DNA of 13,699 nt from UBA4744 sp035282865 (lineage in GTDB: Bacteria > Actinomycetota > Acidimicrobiia > Spongiisociales > UBA4744). A program made the position numbers and the translations under genes. Shown here piece after piece: positions 1 through 7,405 of this stretch (its first letter is position 1; each line of letters starts with the position of its first letter). The notes below the pieces were generated by a model. The model did not search any database and was not told where the DNA came from. It was given only the letters and a program-made list of their open reading frames with translations. The stretch lies in contig DATEVB010000148.1 in assembly GCA_035282865.1 (NCBI GenBank), forward strand, positions 1-13,699, in the 5' to 3' direction.

Positions 1-32
1 GAGGCAAAGGCAGGTTGGGGGGCGTCGGCGGT

Positions 33-78
33 TTGTTTCCCCCTCCCGCTGGCGGGAGGGGGTTGGGGGGAGGGTGGG
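33..78. repeat. REP-like palindromic repeat, copy 1
   Basis: This is a 46-bp unit whose core is the hairpin CCCCTCCCGC-TGGCGGGAGGGG, followed by a G-rich tail of the form GGTTGGGGGGAGGGTGGG. The same unit recurs at 215-260 with a single base difference (G against A in the GGTT(G/A)GG part). The two copies lie in the same orientation about 180 bp apart in non-coding DNA. The shape, a GC-rich hairpin plus an asymmetric tail, resembles REP/BIME elements of other bacteria. No transposase is visible, so mobilisation in trans is only a guess. Confidence 0.75.
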
Positions 79-98
79 ACGAGCTGGTTGTGGGTCAG

Positions 99-169
99 TT
101 TCCACCCGTCTCCGCTCCGCCGCCGGTTGGCTTCGCTTCCACCCTCTCCGCTCCGCCGCCTTGGGCGGC
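99..169. repeat. Short direct repeats and hairpin between the REP-like copies
   Basis: The 16-mer TCTCCGCTCCGCCGCC occurs at 109-124 and again at 145-160. Each copy is preceded by TTCCACCC, and the copies are joined by GGTTGGCTTCGC-type sequence. The second copy runs into the hairpin GCCGCC-TTG-GGCGGC (155-169). Pyrimidine-rich TTCCACCC is the complement of the GGGTGG found in the REP tails. The block therefore looks like decayed, oppositely oriented pieces of the same repeat family. No gene is credible here: the open frames are low-complexity repeat translation. Confidence 0.55.
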
Positions 170-174
170 TGCGC

Positions 175-198
175 GCCTCTCCCGCCGGCGGGAGAGGC
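175..198. repeat. Perfect 24-bp palindrome
   Basis: GCCTCTCCCGCC followed by GGCGGGAGAGGC is an exact 24-bp palindrome with no loop. It shares the CTCCCGC/GCGGGAG core with the REP-like units at 33-78 and 215-260, so it is probably a third, divergent member of that cluster. In RNA it would fold as a hairpin, but it is not followed by a T-tract. Confidence 0.7.
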
Positions 199-214
199 AA
201 GGCACGCCGGCGTC

Positions 215-260
215 TTGTTTCCCCCTCCCGCTGGCGGGAGGGGGTTAGGGGGAGGGTGGG
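215..260. repeat. REP-like palindromic repeat, copy 2
   Basis: This is the second copy of the 46-bp unit at 33-78, in the same orientation and with one mismatch. Core hairpin CCCCTCCCGC-TGGCGGGAGGGG is followed by GGTTAGGGGGAGGGTGGG. It ends about 40 bp before the 7-bp tract at 300-327. Confidence 0.75.
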
Positions 261-299
261 AGCTTCAGGTATCTGTCTGCGACGTTATGGCGGTACGGT

Positions 300-327
300 A
301 AACGAGTCATGAGTCACGAGAAACGAG
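300..327. repeat. Heptanucleotide tract A (4 x 7 bp)
   Basis: Four consecutive 7-bp units fit exactly: AAACGAG (300-306), TCATGAG (307-313), TCACGAG (314-320), AAACGAG (321-327). The next 7 bases, GAACGCT, are a weaker fifth unit. The unit consensus is NNAYGAG. The last unit supplies the GAGG ribosome-binding site of the gene starting at 338. Two further period-7 tracts lie at 9346-9366 and 9446-9473. Confidence 0.7.
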
Positions 328-337
328 GAACGCTTTG

Positions 338-625
338 ATGGAATATCAGTTGCGAATCTACGAAGTGAAGGACGGGCAGATGGACGCTTTCCTCGACATC
401 TTTCCTTCGGTTGTCGAGGCGCGCCGCGCGGTTGGCTTCAACGTCATCGGGGCCTGGGTGATCCCGCAAGACAACCAGTTCATCTGGATCGTCGGGGCCG
501 AGGATGGGATCGAGGCCACCTCCGAGAAGTACTACGCCTCGGAGCAGCGCCGGGCGATCGAACCCGAACCGGCCAAGCTGCTGCAAACCATCGAAACGCG
601 CACCATGGTGGCCGTCCCGATCTGA
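338..625 (+). CDS. NIPSNAP-like small protein
   Basis: A 95-residue protein opens with YQLRIYEVKDG and continues with GAWVIPQDNQFIWI. This is the pattern of the NIPSNAP family (dimeric alpha/beta-barrel fold): an opening strand with LRxY, a helix, then a GxW strand and a Trp-containing strand. The family's biochemical role in bacteria is poorly defined, so no reaction is assigned. I chose the ATG at 338 because GAGG at 325-328 lies 9 nt upstream. An in-frame TTG at 335 would give only 6 nt and one extra residue. There is no signal peptide or membrane segment, so it is probably cytosolic. It is separated from purN by 73 bp holding a hairpin, so co-transcription is uncertain. Family confidence is good, function unknown. 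Confidence 0.8.
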   Translation: MEYQLRIYEVKDGQMDAFLDIFPSVVEARRAVGFNVIGAWVIPQDNQFIWIVGAEDGIEATSEKYYASEQRRAIEPEPAKLLQTIETRTMVAVPI

Positions 626-648
626 AGACGTAGTAGCCGAGATTCGGG

Positions 649-679
649 TCTGAGGCGGCACACCTAGTATGCCCTCAGA
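649..679 (+). other. Leader or terminator hairpin upstream of purN
   Basis: TCTGAG (649-654) pairs with CTCAGA (674-679), and GGCA (657-660) pairs with TGCC (670-673). A two-base bulge (GC) sits on the left side and the 9-nt loop is CACCTAGTA. The stem therefore has 10 pairs. No T-run follows. The purN ribosome-binding site starts 7 nt further on. It may end the NIPSNAP-like transcript or form a structured purN leader; sequence alone cannot decide. Confidence 0.5.
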
Positions 680-698
680 GACGTCAGGAAGGCTCTAG

Positions 699-1310
699 AT
701 GCTGGCTGTTGCAGTGTTGGTGTCCGGTTCAGGTTCCAACCTCCAGGCCCTCCTCGACGCCTCGGCCGGAGATCCCGGATTCGGTGCCCGGATCGTGGTG
801 GTGATCTCCGACCGGCCCGGCGTCTCAGCCCTGGAGCGTGCCACCCGGGCCGGTGTGCCGGCCGAGGTTGTCCGTTGGGTCGAGTTCGGCGATCGTGAGT
901 CCTTCTCGGTCGCCATCTGCGACACAGCCGAACGCTACGGGGCAGAGGCGCTGATTCTGGCCGGGTTCATGCGCATTCTCTCCCCGACGGCTATCGACCG
1001 CTACCCCAACCGGATCATCAACATCCATCCCGCCCTGCTGCCCGCCTTCCCGGGCGCGCACGCCGTGCCGGCCGCCCTGGCCCACGGGGTGAAGGTGAGC
1101 GGGGTCAGCGTGCATTTCGTCGACGATGAGGTCGACCACGGACCGATCATCGCTCAGCGAGCCGTTCCGGTGCAGGCCGACGACTCCGAAGAGACACTCC
1201 ACGCCCGCATCCGGAAGGAGGAGCACCTGCTGCTCCCGCAGGTTGTCAAAGCGTTCGCGGCGGGGCGCCTGCGAGTCGATGGCCGCCGGGTGATCTGGGA
1301 GGAGTCGTGA
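699..1310 (+). CDS. purN: Phosphoribosylglycinamide formyltransferase
   Basis: This cytosolic enzyme of de novo purine synthesis transfers a formyl group from 10-formyl-tetrahydrofolate to glycinamide ribonucleotide (GAR). The 203 residues match the usual length of about 200. The N-terminal phosphate-binding loop VSGSGSNLQAL is at 8-19. The catalytic segment NIHPALLPAFPG starts at 108, giving catalytic N108 and H110. DDEVDHGPI supplies the catalytic aspartate D146, equivalent to E. coli D144. The start is ATG 699, with AGGAAGG at 686-692 six bases upstream. Its stop overlaps the purH start by 4 bp (GTGA), so the two are probably translationally coupled. The next genes supply the second formyl-transfer step (purH) and the cofactor (folD). 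Confidence 0.97.
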   Translation: MLAVAVLVSGSGSNLQALLDASAGDPGFGARIVVVISDRPGVSALERATRAGVPAEVVRWVEFGDRESFSVAICDTAERYGAEALILAGFMRILSPTAIDRYPNRIINIHPALLPAFPGAHAVPAALAHGVKVSGVSVHFVDDEVDHGPIIAQRAVPVQADDSEETLHARIRKEEHLLLPQVVKAFAAGRLRVDGRRVIWEES

Positions 1311-2833
1311 CCCGCGTACCGATCAGCCGGGCTTTGATCTCCGTCTCCGACAAGACCGGCCTCATCCCGTTGGCCCGCAGTCTGGTCGCGGCGGGTACCG
1401 AGATTGTTTCATCGGGCGGTACGGCCCGCGCTCTCCAGGAAGCCGGCGTTGAAGTGACGGGAGTTGCCGACGTCACCGGTTCTCCTGAGATCCTTGGAGG
1501 ACGGGTCAAGACCCTCCACCCCAAGATTCACGGTGGGATCCTGGCCGACCCGTCCCAGAAGGATCACAGGGAAGATCTCGAGCGTCACGGCCTCATACCC
1601 TTTCAGCTGGTGGTTGTCAACCTCTATCCGTTTGAGGCAACCGTGGCGCTCGACGATGTCACCGACCGTCAGGCGATCGAGAACATTGACATCGGTGGGC
1701 CGGCCATGATTCGGGCGGCGGCCAAGAACCATGCTCATGTGGGCGTGGTTACGTCACCCGATCAATACGACGAAGTCATCGCGGCGGTTGGAGAGGGTGG
1801 CCTGGACGACGAGTTACGAAGGGAGTTAGCCCGGGCTGCCTTCTATCGCACCGCCGCCTACGACGCTGCCATCCTCCGGTGGCTGGAGCCGGACGAACTG
1901 CCCGCCCGACTGGTTCTACCTCTGGAGAGAAGGCACATCCTCCGATACGGTGAGAATCCCCACCAGACCGCAGCCGCCTACCGCCAGGTGGGAGAGGACG
2001 GGTGGTGGACGTCGGCCGTCCAGTTGCAGGGCAAGGAAATGTCTTTCAACAACTACGTCGATACGGAAGCGGCCTGGCGTCTGGCGTGGGAGTTCGGGGA
2101 ACCGGCCGCCGTCGTCGTCAAGCACACCAATGCCAGCGGGGTTGCCGTGGCGGACTCGCTGGTCGAGGCTTTCGGGGCGGCCTGGGAATGCGACCCACTC
2201 TCTGCCTTTGGGAGCGTGGTGTCCTTGAACCGGCCACTCGACGCTCCTACCGCCGAGGCAATCGGGGAGGTCTTCATCGAAGTGGTCATTGCCCCTGAGG
2301 TGACGCCGGGGGCGGTCGAGGCGCTGGCCGGCAAGAAGAACCTGCGGGTTCTCCAAGCCCAGGCCCCTCATCCCGGCGGGATCGACCTGCGCAGATTGGA
2401 CGGCGGGTTCTTGGCGCAGACCAGGGACGGCATCGGTGAAGGGCCCGACGACTGGCAGGTGATGACGTCGCGACGGCCGACCGCGGCCGAGTGGTCGGAC
2501 CTCGAACTTGCCTGGGTGGTAGCCGCCCACACCAAATCGAATGCCGTGATCATCGCCCGGGATGGGGCTGCCGTTGGTGTGGGGGCCGGAGATCAGAGCA
2601 GGGTGGGAGCTGCCGAACGGGCCGTTGTACGAGCCGGAGACCGGGCGGTGGGAGCGGCGGCCGCCAGCGACGCCTTTTTTCCCTTCCGGGATGGCATCGA
2701 CACGTTGGCCGACGCCGGGGTGCGGGCAGTGGTTGAACCCGGCGGGTCCAAACGGGACGAAGAAGTGATCGTGGCCGCCGAGCAGCACGGGATCGCCCTG
2801 GTGTTCACCGGCAGGAGGCATTTCCGACATTGA
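1307..2833 (+). CDS. purH: Bifunctional AICAR transformylase / IMP cyclohydrolase
   Basis: PurH performs the last two steps of IMP synthesis: formylation of AICAR with 10-formyl-THF, then ring closure. The N-terminal cyclohydrolase (MGS-like) domain covers about 1-195, with SSGGTARAL at 35-43 and KTLHPKIHGG at 68-77. The transformylase domain follows, with RYGENPHQ (213-220), the catalytic Lys-His pair K272-H273, and a standard C-terminus ending GRRHFRH. The 508 residues fit the family. The start is GTG 1307, overlapping the purN stop as GTGA, with GGGAGGAG just upstream; no ATG suits the conserved N-terminus. The segment after the Lys-His pair reads KHTNASGVA where most homologues have KHANPCG, an atypical but probably functional variant. 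The gene ends in a 4-bp TTGA overlap with folD. Confidence 0.97.
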   Translation: MTRVPISRALISVSDKTGLIPLARSLVAAGTEIVSSGGTARALQEAGVEVTGVADVTGSPEILGGRVKTLHPKIHGGILADPSQKDHREDLERHGLIPFQLVVVNLYPFEATVALDDVTDRQAIENIDIGGPAMIRAAAKNHAHVGVVTSPDQYDEVIAAVGEGGLDDELRRELARAAFYRTAAYDAAILRWLEPDELPARLVLPLERRHILRYGENPHQTAAAYRQVGEDGWWTSAVQLQGKEMSFNNYVDTEAAWRLAWEFGEPAAVVVKHTNASGVAVADSLVEAFGAAWECDPLSAFGSVVSLNRPLDAPTAEAIGEVFIEVVIAPEVTPGAVEALAGKKNLRVLQAQAPHPGGIDLRRLDGGFLAQTRDGIGEGPDDWQVMTSRRPTAAEWSDLELAWVVAAHTKSNAVIIARDGAAVGVGAGDQSRVGAAERAVVRAGDRAVGAAAASDAFFPFRDGIDTLADAGVRAVVEPGGSKRDEEVIVAAEQHGIALVFTGRRHFRH

Positions 2834-3684
2834 GCGCGCAGATACTGGACGGCAAAGCGGTGGCGGCCGCCGTGCGCGATGAGGTGACTGAAAGGGTCGC
2901 GGCGCTGGCCAAGAAGGGAAAAGTGCCCGGTCTGGCTACCGTTTTGGTCGGTGACGACCCGGCGTCGCATGTGTATGTGCGGAGCAAAGGGCGGCTCGCC
3001 GAGAAGGTGGGCATCAATTCTCTGCATCACGAACTCGACGTCGGGGTGACCCAGGGTGAGTTGGAGTCCCTCGTGCTTCGCCTCAATGCCGACCCCGCTG
3101 TTGACGGGATCCTGGTGCAACTTCCTCTGCCGGGGGGCCTCGACGACAAGCGAGTGACGTCACTCATCGACCCGAGCAAGGACGCCGACGGTCTTCATCC
3201 GTACAACCTCGGCTTACTGGCCCTGGAACGAGCAGTGCTCATTCCCTGCACCCCGCAAGGCGTCATGCGGATTCTCTCTCACTACGGGATCAAGACGGCC
3301 GGTAAGAGAGCTGTGATCGTCGGTCGCTCGTTTTTGGTCGGCAGGCCGCTGTCCATGCTGTTGGCCGCCAAAGGCACCGACGCCACAGTCACGGCAGCGC
3401 ACTCGCGGACACCCGACATCGCCGCCGTCGCCCGTGAGGCGGACATTCTGGTGGCGGCGGTCGGCGTTCCCGGCTTGATCGGTCGAGACGCCGTGAAACC
3501 CGGTGCCACCGTCATCGATGTCGGCATCAACCGAACCGACCAAGGGCTGGTCGGGGATGTTGTATTCGATGAGGTGCGGGAAGTGGCAGGGGCTATCACC
3601 CCGGTGCCGGGCGGGGTTGGTCCGATGACGGTGGCGATGCTGATGCGCAACACAGTGGCGGCGGCCGAGCGCAGCATGGGATAA
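2830..3684 (+). CDS. folD: Methylene-THF dehydrogenase / cyclohydrolase
   Basis: FolD oxidises 5,10-methylene-THF (normally with NADP+) and hydrolyses the product to 10-formyl-THF, the formyl donor for PurN and PurH upstream. The 284 residues are full length. Visible signatures are YVRSKGRLAEKVGI with catalytic K53, VDGILVQLPLP (91-101), KDADGLHP with D120, PCTPQG (139-144), the Rossmann stretch VIVGRSFLVGRP (162-173), and TPVPGGVGPMT near the C-terminus. I call the start at TTG 2830, overlapping the purH stop as TTGA. AGGAGG lies at 2813-2818, inside the 3' end of purH. No nearby in-frame ATG or GTG keeps the conserved first strand. It groups with purN and purH as a one-carbon/purine unit; icd follows after 30 bp. 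Confidence 0.97.
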   Translation: MSAQILDGKAVAAAVRDEVTERVAALAKKGKVPGLATVLVGDDPASHVYVRSKGRLAEKVGINSLHHELDVGVTQGELESLVLRLNADPAVDGILVQLPLPGGLDDKRVTSLIDPSKDADGLHPYNLGLLALERAVLIPCTPQGVMRILSHYGIKTAGKRAVIVGRSFLVGRPLSMLLAAKGTDATVTAAHSRTPDIAAVAREADILVAAVGVPGLIGRDAVKPGATVIDVGINRTDQGLVGDVVFDEVREVAGAITPVPGGVGPMTVAMLMRNTVAAAERSMG

Positions 3685-3714
3685 TCGATAAACGAACACA
3701 GAGAAGGAGTCCTA

Positions 3715-4917
<1,203 letters not shown>

Positions 4918-4966
4918 GGCGGCGGGCGCCGTCCACACCATCTGCCACGGAGACAAGGCAGGCGGC

Positions 4967-5353
4967 ATGACGGACCACGAGGCTGCACCGCACGGAATCG
5001 GGGTCATCGGTGATGTCGTCATCGATGTTGCAGACCTCGAACGAGGTGGCAGGTTCTGGTCGCGCATCCTCGGAGTTGAGATCGTTGTCCGCCATCACCA
5101 GTTCTGGTGGTTGGGCAAGCAACACGAAGGTGCCCCCAACATCGTGCTGCAGCGCTCCGAAGAAGAAAAGATCACCAAGAACCGGGCTCATCTCGACATT
5201 CGGGTCGGAGACCTCGAGACGGCGCTGGCCCGCGTCGAGGAGCTGGGCGGTGTCCGGTTGCGTCACGTGGTTGAACCCGAGTATTCGTTGTGGGTGGTCG
5301 CCGACCCGGACGGGAACGAATTCTGCCTCATTCCGACCGACGAACCTTCCTGA
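4967..5353 (+). CDS. VOC (glyoxalase/dioxygenase) superfamily protein, single domain
   Basis: This 128-residue protein carries one VOC module pair. It has VIGDVVIDVADLERGGRFW with FWSRILGVEI (30-39), the recurring VOC helix motif. H75 in NRAHLDIRV and E118 in DPDGNEFCLI are probable metal ligands, and the end resembles glyoxalase-like domains of the Glyoxalase_6 kind. The substrate cannot be told from sequence; it could be a metal-dependent enzyme or a binding/resistance-type protein. The start is ATG 4967, with a weak AAGGCAGG just upstream; the frame is open further 5' but without conserved sequence. It lies 49 bp after icd and 7 bp before a second VOC gene, so the two are probably co-translated. 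No signal peptide is seen, so it is probably cytosolic. Confidence 0.85.
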   Translation: MTDHEAAPHGIGVIGDVVIDVADLERGGRFWSRILGVEIVVRHHQFWWLGKQHEGAPNIVLQRSEEEKITKNRAHLDIRVGDLETALARVEELGGVRLRHVVEPEYSLWVVADPDGNEFCLIPTDEPS

Positions 5354-5360
5354 TGCCGGC

Positions 5361-6107
5361 ATGACCGGAAACTGCGATCTCGATCATGTCGCTCTGGCGG
5401 TGCGAGACGCTGCCCCGCCCATGGGCACACTGATCGCCGAGCTGGGGGGCACCCTCGTATCCGGCGGGGATGCGGCCGGATTCCGGGCCATGCAGATCAG
5501 GCTGGGCGATCTGACCAAGGGCATGACGGTTGAGCTGCTGGAACCGTGGAACCTCGAACAAAGCGACTTTCTGGTGAGATTCCTCGATCGGCGGGGGGAG
5601 GGCCCTCATCATCTCACCTTCAAGGTGCCCGACCTGGCCGTCGAGCTGGAGCGGCTCGAAGGAATCGGGCTGCGTCCGATCGGAGTCGACCTGTCCAATC
5701 CGATGTGGCGGGAAGCCTTCCTTCACCCGCGGGATTCTCACGGAACGGTCATTCAGATCGCACAATCCGAAGTCTGGCGCATCGAGCTGGCCTGGGAGTC
5801 CGCACGGGCCGGCGGACCGGTTGGCCGACCATGGTGGCCCACCCCACCCCTTCGGGGAGCGGCGGAGGCGGTGCTCGAAAGGGTGGTCATGCAGTCCCGG
5901 GCGGTTCGGCTCACGGCGGGATTCTTCATTGAAGTGCTGGGGGCAGAGGTAGACGCCCATGACAGTGATGTGGTCGAGCTGTCATGGCCGGGGGGTGGCC
6001 GGGTCACGATCGAAGAAGGACCGGGCCAGGGGATTGTCCGCCTCGAGATGAGCGGAAGCGAACACCTGGATCGCATCGTCGCCGGCACGCGGATCGTTGG
6101 TGGCTAA
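5361..6107 (+). CDS. VOC family protein with a degenerate second VOC half
   Basis: The 248 residues divide in two. Residues 1-135 form a VOC domain resembling methylmalonyl-CoA epimerase-like proteins: DHVALAV (H9), TVELLEP (E58), GPHHLTFKV (H84) and HGTVIQIAQ (Q132). The last metal position, usually Glu, is Gln here. Residues 136-165 are a Pro/Trp-rich linker. Residues 167-232 look like half of another VOC unit (ERVVMQSRAVR, then FFIEVLGAEV) without obvious metal ligands. A strict epimerase role is therefore doubtful, and the substrate is unknown. The start is ATG 5361, seven bases after the previous VOC stop. The gene converges on the lipoprotein gene with a 28-bp gap. It may have a different acyl-CoA or small-molecule substrate, or only bind one. 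Confidence 0.8.
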   Translation: MTGNCDLDHVALAVRDAAPPMGTLIAELGGTLVSGGDAAGFRAMQIRLGDLTKGMTVELLEPWNLEQSDFLVRFLDRRGEGPHHLTFKVPDLAVELERLEGIGLRPIGVDLSNPMWREAFLHPRDSHGTVIQIAQSEVWRIELAWESARAGGPVGRPWWPTPPLRGAAEAVLERVVMQSRAVRLTAGFFIEVLGAEVDAHDSDVVELSWPGGGRVTIEEGPGQGIVRLEMSGSEHLDRIVAGTRIVGG

Positions 6108-6135
6108 CAGTACGCAGTTGGCCGCCGGCCGCTGG

Positions 6136-7308
6136 TTACCACAGCACCACGTAAGTCAGGATCGGGTCGGCGGCCTTGAAGCCGGTGGCATCTCGGAAGT
6201 CCCACAGCTCCACCCAGAGGTTGACGCCGTCGGTCCTGGTGAATAACCCGGCGTAGCGGGGGAGCCGGGCGTCCTCGGTGCGGGCGAGCACTCCGCTCAA
6301 TCGCCGCTCCAGCAGTCGTTGCTGAATCTCGACCGCTAGTTGCTGATGCGGAGCCACATCGTCTGGAAGGTTGAAATAGAGGGGTTCGACGTGATCGAAC
6401 CTGAGGGCCATGCCGGTCAGGGCGGCTTCGTCGTAGAGCGGATCCGTCGAGATAACCTCGCGCGATCCGGCCGGTGCCCACGGCTTTCCCCTTGCCAGGG
6501 CGGTGGCACCGGTTCCCAACCATTGCTCCACCCAGCGGGTGTGCGAGGGCGGGATCCAGTTGGATCGTCCCAGCACAACCATCGAGACCGCCTCAGCCAT
6601 GTCTTCTCCCGCCCCGGTTCTTGCGTAGTCGCTCGACGCGCCGATCGACGAGGGCAGGAACCACGACGCTTCCAGGGGGTCTTCGTTCTGGTCGATCCAT
6701 CCGATGGCGGCTGCAAACGAGCGCACCAGCGCCGAACCGGCGGCCGGGTCCACCTGGTCGACCTGGCCCAAGAGGGCCGCTTCGACGTACCCGTCTTCGA
6801 GGGATCGATACTGGGCCACATGGGCGAGTTCGTGGAGGAGAGCCCGGGTCAGTTCCATCCGGGTGGTGGAATCGCCGTTGGGAACGAACGTCCTGTCGAC
6901 GAGATAGATGTCGGGACCTTTCGTGAACGCCACGGCCTTGCCGATCGCCTCGCCGCCGCCCACCGATCCGATCCGGATCAGATTCCGGGGCAGAGCAAGC
7001 TCTGCAAGAGCCGCCGGGACCTCATCGAGCGCCCCGGCGATCAGCTCGAGCTCGGCCGGGTCGGCGGAATCGGTCGCTCCCAATAAGGTCACGCCACCGA
7101 CCGTCCGTTTCCAGGAGGTGTCTTCGAAGGGTGGCGACCCGAGCCGGGCCAACAGGTCCGGGTCGTTCAAGTCGATGTCCGGTGGGGCATTGGTCGACGA
7201 GGCGGTCGTTTCTGAACCCGTGGGGGCTGTTCCGGATGGCGCGACGAAGCCGCACGCCGGCAGCATGAGGGCGAGAATCAACGAGATGAGAACGAGGGTA
7301 CGTCGCAC
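6136..7308 (-). CDS. Secreted lipoprotein with HExxH zinc-peptidase-like motif
   Basis: The 390-residue protein starts with VRRTLVLISLILALMLPACG: two Arg, a hydrophobic core, and the lipobox LPAC. This predicts lipid attachment at C19 and anchoring outside the cytoplasmic membrane. A Ser/Thr/Pro/Gly-rich tether follows (about 22-45). LLHELAHVAQY contains HExxH (H159, E160, H163). A second conserved-looking acidic segment, YARTGAGEDMAEA, lies at 228-240, with E235 or E239 as possible third zinc ligand in gluzincin style. I do not recognise the exact family or substrate. The GTG start at 7308 is chosen because it directly precedes the signal peptide, with AAGGAC two bases upstream. The frame is open further 5', but that stretch lacks signal-peptide character. 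The gene is divergent from mdh across 97 bp and convergent with the VOC gene. Confidence 0.8.
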   Translation of the reverse strand: MRRTLVLISLILALMLPACGFVAPSGTAPTGSETTASSTNAPPDIDLNDPDLLARLGSPPFEDTSWKRTVGGVTLLGATDSADPAELELIAGALDEVPAALAELALPRNLIRIGSVGGGEAIGKAVAFTKGPDIYLVDRTFVPNGDSTTRMELTRALLHELAHVAQYRSLEDGYVEAALLGQVDQVDPAAGSALVRSFAAAIGWIDQNEDPLEASWFLPSSIGASSDYARTGAGEDMAEAVSMVVLGRSNWIPPSHTRWVEQWLGTGATALARGKPWAPAGSREVISTDPLYDEAALTGMALRFDHVEPLYFNLPDDVAPHQQLAVEIQQRLLERRLSGVLARTEDARLPRYAGLFTRTDGVNLWVELWDFRDATGFKAADPILTYVVLW

Positions 7309-7405
7309 TGGTCCTTGATAGCAGGACTGCGGGTCAATCTGGTTTTGGGCCCCGGTGGCGGCGCTAGCCTTGAGGCACTGAACCGACCAGCCAAGGAGTG
7401 TGCGC

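Noticed and set aside
15..312. Several overlapping open frames of 74-77 codons at the left end
   Set aside because: They translate the REP-like repeats into Pro/Gly/Arg-rich low-complexity sequence and have no ribosome-binding sites.
1916..2830. A 304-codon open frame on the - strand inside purH
   Set aside because: It mirrors high-GC codon usage of purH and shows no domain; purH is full length and intact.
3680..3685. GATAAT upstream of icd as a -10 box
   Set aside because: It spans the folD stop and has no TTG-containing -35 box 16-18 bp upstream; read-through from folD is the simpler explanation.
4967..6107. One frameshifted long VOC gene instead of two
   Set aside because: Both products are complete with their own starts, and the second begins 7 bp after a clean stop at its own conserved N-terminus.
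7320..7400. Promoters in the lipoprotein/mdh divergent gap (for example TTGACC on the - strand, TAGCCT on the + strand)
   Set aside because: TTGACC is followed by a -10-like TATCAA after only 11 bp, and TAGCCT has no matching -35 at 16-18 bp. A divergent promoter region is likely, but I cannot place the boxes.
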